64,000 nucleotides of DNA, from assembly GCA_001870995.2 (NCBI GenBank), contig MLAV02000010.1, positions 124,001 through 188,000 of the forward strand, in the 5' to 3' direction. Source of the stretch: Chitinophaga sp. CB10. GTDB taxonomy: Bacteria > Bacteroidota > Bacteroidia > Chitinophagales > Chitinophagaceae. The notes beneath the pieces were generated by a model, which saw only the letters and a list, made by a program, of their open reading frames with translations, was not told the DNA's origin and did no database searches. The translations under genes and the position numbers were made by a program. Shown here in pieces: positions 52,225 to 60,005 of the stretch (position 1 is its first letter; each line of letters opens with the position of its first letter).

Positions 52225-54807
52225 TTATAACACTTCAATAAAGCCATCGGTACCATTTACCCTTATGCGTTCCCCATCCCGGATGAGCTTTGTAGCGTTT
52301 TCCACGCCCACTACAGCCGGTAATCCGTATTCCCTGGCAATTACCGCACCGTGCGTCATAAGGCCGCCTACTTCCGTCACCAGTCCTTTGATGCCCACGA
52401 ACACGGGCGTCCAGCTGGGGTCAGTGAAGGCGGTAACGAGGATATCCCCCGTTTCGAGTCGCGCCTCGGCGAGGTCGTGAATCACCCGGGCACGCCCTTC
52501 CACCACGCCGGAGGATACCGCCAATCCAACGATGGCGTTCTCAGGAATATTTTCCCGTGTGTACCTGCCCGTTATAACTTCTCCATCGGAGGTCATTACC
52601 CGTGGCGGCGTGAGTTTTTCGTATTGCAGGAAGGCGGTTTTCCGCTGGTCGATCAGGGATGGGTCCACCCGCTGCGACTCAATAGCCTCGCGTAATTCCT
52701 GGAAGCTGAGGTAAAAAATATCCATCGCCTCTTTGATCACGCCCGCCTGTTGCAATCGCGCCGCTTCGGCCATCAGCGCCTGCTTGTAGTAGAAGTTGCG
52801 CTTGATGATGCTGTATTTCGGGAACTCCCGGAAACCGCTGTATTCCCGCACCAGTTGGATCATACGTTTGGTTTCTTCCGCTTTCGCTTCCCCGTCCGGC
52901 AACTGGCGTAACCGTTCGAGTATCTCCTTTTCCTTGTCCGTAGCCGCTTTGAGGCCCTGCTCAAATTTGCGGGCCGCAGCGCCGGGCTCAAAGTTGCGGA
53001 TATTATTGAGGATCATAGGCAGGAGGATGGCGGGGTTCTCCGCCCAGCGGGTTTTGGTAAGGTCTATTTCGCCGGCGCAGCGCATGCCGTATTTTTCGAG
53101 GAAGTCCGTAATAGCCGCAGCGGATTCCGCGCCGCCCGGCAGGGATGGCAGTTGTGCCAGGAAGTTTTCGGAGGTAGTGCGTTCCAGGAAGGATACCACT
53201 TCCGGGTAATGGCGGATTACGTCCGCCACGTTCATGAGGGCGAGCCCCATTTCGGAGGTAACGTTGTCTGGTACGGACTGGGTGAGCGTGTCCGCCACGT
53301 TCTTATCGCCCAGCCATTCCTGGATATGTTCGTTGAGCCAGGTGGCGGCGTTCATGGCGGTAACGATCACGTTCAATGTTTGCGGATCGAACAGCACTTT
53401 GGCCGAACCGGGAATATGCGCGAGGATGAAATCAATTAGTTCTACCCCCTGCTTACCTTTAATCTCTTCTTTGAGTTGCGCGTTAGCCGCTTCGTTGGCG
53501 GCAATGAGCGTGCCTACTAAATGCGGATCGTATTCGATTTTCACTGAATAATCGTGCATCGGGTGCACACCCGTTTCTTCCTTATCCGTACTGAATTCCG
53601 GCCGTTGCAGCAGGGTATGCAGGGCATCCTTGATAAGCGGGTCCGATTTCCCCAGCACGCCGGTAAGCATGGCTCTGCGCGCGGGCACAGCCAGATCCGG
53701 CGCGATATCCACAAACAGCCGGCCTGCGGCTTCGTACATGGGCCGCTGCGTCGTCAGCTGGAAGAGCGATAAGCCCAGGGGCTTCATGGCATCCGTCATC
53801 ATCTGCTGGTGGCCAACGGAAATGAACGCATGAAACTGATCATCATTCGTCGCGGGGATGGGGAATAGCGTGGTGATTGGCCTGCTTTGTACGATATAGA
53901 AAGTACCGCCGGCGAGGCACCATTCAATATCCTGCGGCTGGCCGAAGTGCGCCTCTATCTGCCGCCCCAGCTGCTCCAGTGCAAGTAGCTGAACGTCTGT
54001 CAGCACGGTTGCCTTTTGCCGCTCCGTAGCGATGGCTTGCTGCCTGGTGCCCCCGTTGTTTTCCGGGAAGATACCGAGTTGCTTCACTGAAATTTTTCTC
54101 CCAACAATAACCCCCTGCGAAATTTTATAGTTATCCGCATTTACCAGTCCGGCTACCAGCGCCTCCCCGAGGCCAAAACCAGCATCGACGGACACCGTTT
54201 TCCGGTTGCCGGTAACCGGATCTGCGGTGAACAGGATGCCTGCCGCCTCCGGGAACACCATTTGCTGGATCACCACTGCCAGCTGGACTTTGCGGTGATC
54301 GAAGCCCTGCTGTATGCGGTAGATGACCGCCCGCTCCGTGAACAGGGAAGCCCAGCATTTGCTGATATGCTCCAACACGGCGGCGATGCCAATGACGTTC
54401 AGGAAGGTATCCTGCTGACCCGCGAAAGAGGCCGTGGGCAAGTCTTCCGCGGTAGCGCTGGACCTCACGGCCACCGACGTGGCGGCCATGCCTTTCAGCT
54501 GCCGGGTAACCGCTTCCCGTATGTCCGCCGGGATGGGCAGCTGTTCGATTTCCCTGCGGATGCGCGCCGCTTGCTCCGCGATGGCCGCGTGATCCTGCGA
54601 CGGCAAAGCAGCCAGCTCATCCAAAAGTCGGCTTACCTCCGGCGAAGAATGGACTACCTGCCGGAAAGCCGCTGTGGTAACGCAAAAGCCCGGCGGCACG
54701 TGGATGCCATCGATACGGGAAAGTTCTCCGAGGTTGGCGCCTTTACCGCCAACGGTGGCGAGCATGGAACGATCAGTTTCCGTGAAGTTGCAAACATAGG
54801 ACTGCAT
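52225..54807 (-). CDS. rph: Rifamycin phosphotransferase (RPH)-type protein
   Basis: 860 residues from ATG 54807 (MQSYVCNFTETDRSML); the ATG at 54888 is upstream of the -7 box. The ATP-binding half starts GGKGANLGELSRIDGIHVP and has SATAEDLPTASFAGQQDT and GILFTADPVTGNRK. The middle part has YGMRCAGEIDLTKTRW, and the protein ends with the swivelling His domain: GGLMTHGAVIAREYGLP with His819 as phosphocarrier. Unlike PEP synthase, there is no PEP-utilising TIM barrel after the His domain, and several segments (CWASLFTERAVIYRIQQGF, WLGDKNVADTL) match Listeria RPH as I remember it. RPH phosphorylates rifampicin at O21 using ATP. Antibiotic specificity is untested here; some annotation pipelines would call this PEP synthase. 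Confidence 0.88.
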   Translation of the reverse strand: MQSYVCNFTETDRSMLATVGGKGANLGELSRIDGIHVPPGFCVTTAAFRQVVHSSPEVSRLLDELAALPSQDHAAIAEQAARIRREIEQLPIPADIREAVTRQLKGMAATSVAVRSSATAEDLPTASFAGQQDTFLNVIGIAAVLEHISKCWASLFTERAVIYRIQQGFDHRKVQLAVVIQQMVFPEAAGILFTADPVTGNRKTVSVDAGFGLGEALVAGLVNADNYKISQGVIVGRKISVKQLGIFPENNGGTRQQAIATERQKATVLTDVQLLALEQLGRQIEAHFGQPQDIEWCLAGGTFYIVQSRPITTLFPIPATNDDQFHAFISVGHQQMMTDAMKPLGLSLFQLTTQRPMYEAAGRLFVDIAPDLAVPARRAMLTGVLGKSDPLIKDALHTLLQRPEFSTDKEETGVHPMHDYSVKIEYDPHLVGTLIAANEAANAQLKEEIKGKQGVELIDFILAHIPGSAKVLFDPQTLNVIVTAMNAATWLNEHIQEWLGDKNVADTLTQSVPDNVTSEMGLALMNVADVIRHYPEVVSFLERTTSENFLAQLPSLPGGAESAAAITDFLEKYGMRCAGEIDLTKTRWAENPAILLPMILNNIRNFEPGAAARKFEQGLKAATDKEKEILERLRQLPDGEAKAEETKRMIQLVREYSGFREFPKYSIIKRNFYYKQALMAEAARLQQAGVIKEAMDIFYLSFQELREAIESQRVDPSLIDQRKTAFLQYEKLTPPRVMTSDGEVITGRYTRENIPENAIVGLAVSSGVVEGRARVIHDLAEARLETGDILVTAFTDPSWTPVFVGIKGLVTEVGGLMTHGAVIAREYGLPAVVGVENATKLIRDGERIRVNGTDGFIEVL

Positions 54808-54852
54808 AATGAGCGGATGGAATTTATGGGTTATGAGAGATGGTGAATGGTG

Positions 54853-54860
54853 CAAAGGTA
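54853..54860 (-). promoter_or_regulatory. -7 promoter box of rph
   Basis: TACCTTTG on the minus strand, about 45 bp before the rph ATG at 54807. It supports that start. No TTG at 19 bp spacing. Confidence 0.5.
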
Positions 54861-54935
54861 GTATTGGAAACGGGAAATGCTCTAACAATCTTTTAATTTT
54901 TAAGCGGACGCTTACATTAGAAATGCCAGTAACGC

Positions 54936-55934
54936 TTAGCAGGCAATTATCCGGGGCTCGTTACAGGTGGTGTCTATTACTATCACCTCATTTGCAAATT
55001 CCATGTAAAACAACGGATATGCTTTTACTTCGAATGAAAATTCCTTTGTAGCGCCGGGGGATACTATCTCCCGTTCTTTTGCAATATTATTTTTAGCTCC
55101 GTTGGAGGCAATAGTATAGAATTGAATTTGTGTTGAAATTAAGGCGGCTTTTGCGTTATTTAAGACATGTACTTCACATACTTCATCTTTCATCAGGATG
55201 CTGAACGTAATACCCTGGATTATAAAACTGTCACCGGGAAACATCAGTCCATATCCATGCATCCTTAGCAACAGGTGATCCATATTGGCGTATGGATTTT
55301 TCTCATAAAACCGGATTTTCGGATTGTTTTGTCGCAACCTTAATGCAACCACATTATTCAAGGCAACGGGCAGGCGTAGTTTAAGATGGTCGTAAATTTT
55401 TGTTTTGGCCTTCTTCTCTATGACATACTCCGCTATATGCGTCGCCAGTGGAATATGCGCAGATTTTTGGTAAGCTACATGATTGATTTCGAAATGCAGC
55501 AGGAACCATTGTTCAATGGCAATACTGTTGAAAGCAATATTCACCCGGGGGTGCTGCTGGGCCAGCAGATAGGAGTTTTCATGGTGTGGATGGCCGTCTT
55601 TGTCGTACACGGCCCAGGCCTCGTTATGACCGGCTTCCTCCATTCGCTTTTGCGCTTCCCTGACATAACGGGTAGGCACCGCCTTGTATTCCTTTTCAAT
55701 ATCCAGCGATAACGGCGTGCTGACAGCATGGAGCTTTCTAAGTTTTCGGCCGGACTTATGTTCCACTGCATTCGTAGTCGTTCCAGCTTCTTCAGCTGGC
55801 AACGGAAATATATCAATTGCGTCCCACGCCTTCAACTCATTGGCGAATCCTCTCAGATAGGATGGGGTAACTTCGGAATCTTCACAAACAATGACCATTG
55901 TTCTTAACAATGGTTTCTTAATGATTCTTGTCAT
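54936..55934 (-). CDS. RloB-like (AbiL ii-like) TOPRIM-type protein with C-terminal extension
   Basis: 332 residues. The RloB core has CEDSEVTPSYLRGF at about 17-30 (acidic motif C-E-x-x-E-x-T-P), AWAVYDKDGH at 107-115 with Asp111 and Asp113, and FNSIAIEQWFLLHFE at 135-149, the family's TOPRIM-like nuclease pattern. Beyond residue about 220, the last 110 residues (GYGLMFPGDSFIIQG, FYTIASNG, FSFEVKAYPLFYMEF) look like a beta-sandwich appended to the core, which in typical RloB I do not recall. The gene overlaps the upstream ATPase gene by 4 bp (ATGA), so the two are co-translated. Together they resemble the AbiL abortive-infection pair. AT-richer than neighbours. Confidence 0.8.
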   Translation of the reverse strand: MTRIIKKPLLRTMVIVCEDSEVTPSYLRGFANELKAWDAIDIFPLPAEEAGTTTNAVEHKSGRKLRKLHAVSTPLSLDIEKEYKAVPTRYVREAQKRMEEAGHNEAWAVYDKDGHPHHENSYLLAQQHPRVNIAFNSIAIEQWFLLHFEINHVAYQKSAHIPLATHIAEYVIEKKAKTKIYDHLKLRLPVALNNVVALRLRQNNPKIRFYEKNPYANMDHLLLRMHGYGLMFPGDSFIIQGITFSILMKDEVCEVHVLNNAKAALISTQIQFYTIASNGAKNNIAKEREIVSPGATKEFSFEVKAYPLFYMEFANEVIVIDTTCNEPRIIAC

Positions 55935-57280
55935 TCTGAAAAAATAGCTTCAATGTCTTGTATTTCAGGAAGGGCGCCAAATTTACCCGCCAGGTACCAC
56001 TTATCAAATGGGCTATCTTCTCTAATATCCTCAAAGTCCTGCGCGCTATAGATTTCCGTTGCGCCGTCTGGCTGTTTCGAAGCAAACCAGATTTGGTCCG
56101 ATCTGAACATATCGCGGTCTATCAGGTTGGCTTCATGTGTAGTAAACACCAACTGGGCGTTCTTTTTATTGATTGTTGAATTATTAAAGAGGGAAACTAA
56201 GAACCGGGCTACTTTCGGATGCAGGCTATTATCAAGTTCATCAAAGAAAACAATGCTTCCTTCCTCGATTGCGTTTAGGATGTACGCACCCAGGGCAAAG
56301 AGCACATTTGTGCCGGACGATTCCTCGCGGAATGGCCATGAAACGCTGTAAAGAATTTCGCCCTTCTTGTCCCTGACATTATAAACAGAATACAATTTTT
56401 CTGTATGGTGCGACATGTCATAGTGAAGTATTTGGGACCCTTCCTTTATAACCAGATGATTCTTAAAGCCTGTACCAAATCGTCCTGATTCTGTATCTGC
56501 ATCACCATTTACTTCTATTTCGTCAATCCTGGTATCGCAAGCTTTAATAAGTTTTATGAGTTTTTTAAAAAATTGCTCTCCTTTTTTAGGCAGCATATCA
56601 TTGATAACTTTCTCCGTTAACTGCTGAATGCCATAGGTGGTATTGCTACTCCAAACTTTCCAGGATGCAAAGTAGGTAAAGACTGCATTCAGAAATGCAT
56701 CAGGGATATCGAAACCAAATTTTGCCAGTGCCGGCTGGGTTTTAAATACTTTAAGACTGGGCGGAAATACATCGTAATCAATGTCGGGAATAGTACTGTT
56801 TAATATGACCAGGTCTACCTCCCCATTGTGTGGATCAGGCGCCCGTTTATAAATATTTTTAATGATTTTCTTCGGAAAATAATTTAGCTCTTCCTTTGTT
56901 ACTTTGACTCCGTCAAAAGCAATTACATAACTATACTTCACATTATTCAATAAGAATACACACTTATACTCTGTAGGAGCAGCCATCGTTTCCAGGGATA
57001 ATCCAAAGGCATCATGGATAGCCATCTCCTCCCCTTTTAAAACACGGTAACCCGTTAAAAGCGTTTTGAAGTTAAGGGCCGCTTTAATGAAATTACTTTT
57101 ACCGGAGGCATTGGCGCCATACATCACTGCTGATCTTACCAGGGTGACTTTTCCACCGGCGGCCAATTCAATATCGAAAGTATTCGAAGCCCTTTTATTC
57201 TTCGTGGCTTCAGCAACCATTGTGAACACTTGCTCATCACGAATGGACCGATAATTCTTTACTGAAAATTCCAATAACAT
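55931..57280 (-). CDS. RloA-like (AbiL i-like) AAA/OLD-type ATPase
   Basis: 449 residues. Walker A is GANASGKS at 55-62, followed by a long insertion with a coiled middle part, Walker B IVFFDELDNSLHP with Asp347-Glu348, and the H-loop TTHE with His382. The N-terminal MLLEFSVKNYRSIRD opening is typical of AAA15/AAA21 ATPases related to OLD and SMC. It lies directly upstream of, and overlaps by 4 bp, the RloB-like gene. This arrangement matches known phage-defence pairs (AbiL, and more distantly PARIS). Its codon use is AT-rich, a sign of transfer. No integrase or IS is seen in the window. Confidence 0.85.
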   Translation of the reverse strand: MLLEFSVKNYRSIRDEQVFTMVAEATKNKRASNTFDIELAAGGKVTLVRSAVMYGANASGKSNFIKAALNFKTLLTGYRVLKGEEMAIHDAFGLSLETMAAPTEYKCVFLLNNVKYSYVIAFDGVKVTKEELNYFPKKIIKNIYKRAPDPHNGEVDLVILNSTIPDIDYDVFPPSLKVFKTQPALAKFGFDIPDAFLNAVFTYFASWKVWSSNTTYGIQQLTEKVINDMLPKKGEQFFKKLIKLIKACDTRIDEIEVNGDADTESGRFGTGFKNHLVIKEGSQILHYDMSHHTEKLYSVYNVRDKKGEILYSVSWPFREESSGTNVLFALGAYILNAIEEGSIVFFDELDNSLHPKVARFLVSLFNNSTINKKNAQLVFTTHEANLIDRDMFRSDQIWFASKQPDGATEIYSAQDFEDIREDSPFDKWYLAGKFGALPEIQDIEAIFSE

Positions 57281-57424
57281 AAATGTGAAATTACAAAAAA
57301 CACCTTACAATATGCTAAAAATCTCCTATAGCATCCATTTTTTTGTAAAAAAATTACATAAAATAGCCTACTTATTCCCAGCAAACCTTATATACATTAT
57401 TAGATAACTGTATATCAGCAGGCA

Positions 57425-57442
57425 GCTTGCCTTTTGGCAAGC
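57425..57442. repeat. Short inverted repeat upstream of the thioesterase gene
   Basis: GCTTGCC-TTTT-GGCAAGC, a perfect 7-bp stem in the 5' region of the thioesterase gene at 57482. No T-run follows. It may be an operator or an RNA structure. Confidence 0.45.
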
Positions 57443-57481
57443 CCTTTGCAACTCCCTGTCTCATTTTTCGTACATTTAATC

Positions 57482-57913
57482 ATGGAGATTTTTTTCGAAG
57501 GCCCGGTACTATGGGCGCAACTGGATGCCAACATGCACATGCGGCATAGTGCGTACGCCGACTTTGCAGCGCAGGCGCGGCTCAACATGCTGGATAAACT
57601 TGGAATGAAAGCGGAAGAACTTGTAGCGCTGAAGCTGGGGCCCATCCTGTTCAGGGAGGAGCTGATCTATCACCGGGAGGTGGGGCCCAACGATTACCTG
57701 AAGGTCACCTGCGTGATGACGAAATCCCGCAGGGATGGCAGCAGGTGGTCCATCCGGCACGAGATATTCCGGAAGGACGGCGTAAAGGCCGCTACCATTA
57801 ATGTGGATGGCGCCTGGCTGGACGTTGTGATGCGAAAACTAGGCACGCTGCCGGAGCATTTGTACCAGAAATTCAAGCAGCTTCCCGTGAGCGAAGATTA
57901 CGTGGAAGAATAA
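57482..57913 (+). CDS. Acyl-CoA thioesterase (hotdog fold)
   Basis: 143 residues from ATG 57482 (MEIFFEGPVLWAQLDANMHM). The hotdog-fold 4-hydroxybenzoyl-CoA thioesterase-like pattern is visible: DANMHMRHSAYADFAAQARL (Asp and the start of the long hotdog helix) and IYHREVGPNDYLKVTC. It hydrolyses a small acyl-CoA or acyl-ACP, substrate unknown. Following hairpin terminator closes it. It marks the chromosomal gene flanking the RloA/RloB pair on this side. Confidence 0.88.
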   Translation: MEIFFEGPVLWAQLDANMHMRHSAYADFAAQARLNMLDKLGMKAEELVALKLGPILFREELIYHREVGPNDYLKVTCVMTKSRRDGSRWSIRHEIFRKDGVKAATINVDGAWLDVVMRKLGTLPEHLYQKFKQLPVSEDYVEE

Positions 57914-57919
57914 AAGAGA

Positions 57920-57960
57920 AAGTCCGTTCCTGTAAACACAGCAACGGACTTCTTTTTTCA
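57920..57960 (+). terminator. Terminator after the thioesterase gene
   Basis: A 9-bp stem (57920-57928 with 57943-57951), loop of 14, then TTTTTT. Confidence 0.85.
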
Positions 57961-57971
57961 AAGGGGAACAA

Positions 57972-58499
57972 TCAGCGACGGGTAATGGGTTTTTCACGGA
58001 AATAGACTAACCTGCCCGCTTCCAATTCCTTGATAAAAGGCAGGTTGTTTTGTATATAAGACTTGGTGGATTGTTCAAAATAGCTGTCGAGCTGGAAGAA
58101 TTTGGCGGCACGGGTAGCGCCGAGGAGTTTATTCATCCGGCGGAAGTAGCGCATCTGGAGGTGACTGTATTCCAGGTCGTTGTTCATCATCTGTTTGGTC
58201 AGGGAGTTCAATTTCTTTTCGTCCAGGGAGGAAAATTCTTCGTTGTACATCCTGAGCAGCGCCAGTCGCTCCGCCTGCCAGGGCTGTTTGTCCGTTTCAT
58301 AATCCATCATGGCTTCCTGGAAGCCTCTGCTTTCAACAGGTGAAATGCGCAGGTAATCTTTCATCAGGGCATCTTTGTTCTTGCCATAAATTTCCGTGAT
58401 GATGTCCTCCCCTTCCAGTGGCATGGCCACCCGGACGGCCTGGGCATGCGCTCCCAAATTGGCTAACAATACCAGCAGCAAACAAAACAAATTTCTCAT
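57972..58499 (-). CDS. Secreted helical hypothetical protein
   Basis: 175 residues from ATG 58499 (MRNLFCLLLVLLANLGAHAQ), which gives a clear signal peptide. The mature part is helical and charged (YGKNKDALMKDYLRISPVE, RALKxx-like KLNSLTKQMMNNDLEYSH) and has no Cys. I do not recognise a family; a periplasmic chaperone-like or Spy-like role is only a guess. The frame stays open upstream to 58664 with a plausible protein-like text, but the signal peptide argues against using it. Convergent with the thioesterase gene. Confidence 0.72.
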   Translation of the reverse strand: MRNLFCLLLVLLANLGAHAQAVRVAMPLEGEDIITEIYGKNKDALMKDYLRISPVESRGFQEAMMDYETDKQPWQAERLALLRMYNEEFSSLDEKKLNSLTKQMMNNDLEYSHLQMRYFRRMNKLLGATRAAKFFQLDSYFEQSTKSYIQNNLPFIKELEAGRLVYFREKPITRR

Positions 58500-58941
58500 C
58501 TTGATAAAGGTTTTTGGTGATCGGTTATTTGAGATCCAACGCCCATTGGCGCATATCACCCAGGCACGGCTTTGCCTGTAAAATTTCCGGAATGTTTCCC
58601 GTTGTTGTAACTGCATCCAACTGTCCAATACTTCAGGGGCTCTAACAAATGAAAGGGTTTTCATACGATTACCAGATGCCGGCGTAATACTAAAACCAAC
58701 AATACACGGCTCAGCCTGATGTAGTACTTGCTATTCGCTGTGACGTATCGCTTCCAGTTTCGCGGTTACCTTAAGCTACGGTTACATTGAATTTAAACGA
58801 CATTGCGGCTTAGATCTCTGTCATGTAAATATTTATTTCATTCACACTCATTTTTAAATTCATAGGAAATCCTCCTCAGCAGGGCGTTACGGCCTGTCAG
58901 ATTCGGGTTACTATATATTGAAAAAAGTTACGTCAGAAAAT

Positions 58942-58963
58942 TGCGGAGTGTGATCACTCCGCA
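58942..58963. repeat. Hairpin TGCGGAGTG-TGAT-CACTCCGCA
   Basis: A perfect 9-bp stem with a TGAT loop, in a gene-free region. No strong T-run; may belong to a small RNA or be a terminator. Confidence 0.5.
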
Positions 58964-59141
58964 GTCATTCATTATAATTCCACGTTACGAAAAAGAAGTA
59001 TCTTTTATCAATAGTTTTTTTCGCTTTAATAATATTGATACAGGCTACTTTTCGACTAAGAACATTTGAATGATGCCAGAGGTCATGCTTAGGAGTCAAT
59101 CGTTATAATTACGCAGGACTCCAAATTTAATTGTTAGTTTT

Positions 59142-59171
59142 TTATCCACCAAAAAAATAAATTTATCCACA
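59142..59171 (+). other. Two DnaA-box-like motifs 21 bp apart
   Basis: TTATCCACC (59142-59150, one mismatch) and TTATCCACA (59163-59171, a consensus TTATnCACA box), in the same orientation and 21 bp (two helical turns) apart. Two sites only; could be coincidence. Confidence 0.35.
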
Positions 59172-59190
59172 GTTCAAACAATTCAGGGAA

Positions 59191-59219
59191 ACAAAAAAGC
59201 CCCCGGACTACGGAGGCTT
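59191..59219 (-). terminator. Terminator of the GLPGLI / barrel operon
   Basis: On the minus strand AAGCCTCCG-TAGTC-CGGGGGCTT (one G-T pair) followed by TTTTTG. It lies 21 bp after the GLPGLI stop. Confidence 0.82.
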
Positions 59220-59239
59220 TCAGCGGATTTAGCCAAACT

Positions 59240-59998
59240 TTATAACTCTGCGAACCTGATGTAAAACTTACCATACGAACCCCAGCTCCCCAGCGCGTCT
59301 GTCATATCCTTATGCATTTGCGCGCGGGTTACTTTCTTTCCTTTTTTATTCGGCAGGAGTTGATCGGCCGGGATGGATTCCGCGAGTACCTTGGTGGCGA
59401 ACCAGGTGACGTGTTCGTGCGGGAGGGCCACGCCGAGGATCATCCCCGGCAGGCCGGTGAAGGACTCCGGCCCACCAGGCGGCACTATCTGGTCCGTATA
59501 AAAGGCTACGACGTAGATGCTGTCCATAATCACTGCGTTGGCGCGGCGGCAATCGAACCCTGCAATATTCCTTGTTTCATCCGTGATCTTCCAGTTGATA
59601 TGCCGCAGGCTATCCTGCACGAGGAAAGTTTGTTCGAAAATATGTTTCTGCGAAACGGTGCGGCCGGCGTTCAGCAGGTTGTACACTACGTTATCATTGG
59701 CGGGAAACTCGCGGGATACCTTCGCATCCGGACTCTCCTTTCCTGGCTTGAATAATGTTACCGAGTCCGTAAACCAGCAATCGAAATACTGCGTGGCGAA
59801 CTGCGGATAGCGTTGCAGCTCCACCTGCATCCAGCCATTGTCCAAATCATCCTTGTTCATTTCCTTTATGATCGCATGTAAGTTGATGCGCTTCTCAAAT
59901 TCAATCCGCCCGGTGGTGAAAAACATCGCTTCCTGCGCTTTCACCATTTGTATTGCGCTTATACACAGGAATACTCCTACAAGTATTTTCATTTTCAT
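59240..59998 (-). CDS. GLPGLI family protein
   Basis: 252 residues from ATG 59998 (MKMKILVGVFLCISAIQMVK). The signal peptide is clear. The name motif is present as SFTGLPGMILGVAL, in the middle of a Bacteroidota-specific secreted family of unknown function. Nearby sequence MFFTTGRIEFEKRINLH at the start is typical. It sits 7 bp downstream of the outer-membrane barrel gene on the same strand; GLPGLI genes commonly accompany TonB-like barrels. A role linked to the barrel's cargo or assembly is inferred. The upstream ATG at 60034 would overlap the barrel gene and is rejected. Confidence 0.92.
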   Translation of the reverse strand: MKMKILVGVFLCISAIQMVKAQEAMFFTTGRIEFEKRINLHAIIKEMNKDDLDNGWMQVELQRYPQFATQYFDCWFTDSVTLFKPGKESPDAKVSREFPANDNVVYNLLNAGRTVSQKHIFEQTFLVQDSLRHINWKITDETRNIAGFDCRRANAVIMDSIYVVAFYTDQIVPPGGPESFTGLPGMILGVALPHEHVTWFATKVLAESIPADQLLPNKKGKKVTRAQMHKDMTDALGSWGSYGKFYIRFAEL

Positions 59999-60005
59999 AC
60001 AAATA

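Larger units (their letters stand above)
58500..59239. other. Gene-free 740-bp stretch with DnaA-box-like sites
   Basis: No gene supported. The part next to 58499 stays in frame with the secreted-protein gene (58500-58664). The rest is AT-rich. It holds a hairpin (58942-58963), two DnaA-box-like sites (59142-59150 and 59163-59171) and the terminator of the GLPGLI gene. No RNA gene was recognised. Confidence 0.55.

Noticed and set aside
58500..58664. 55-residue N-terminal extension of the secreted protein
   Set aside because: The signal peptide begins at 58499; the extension would bury it. It might be an older coding stretch.
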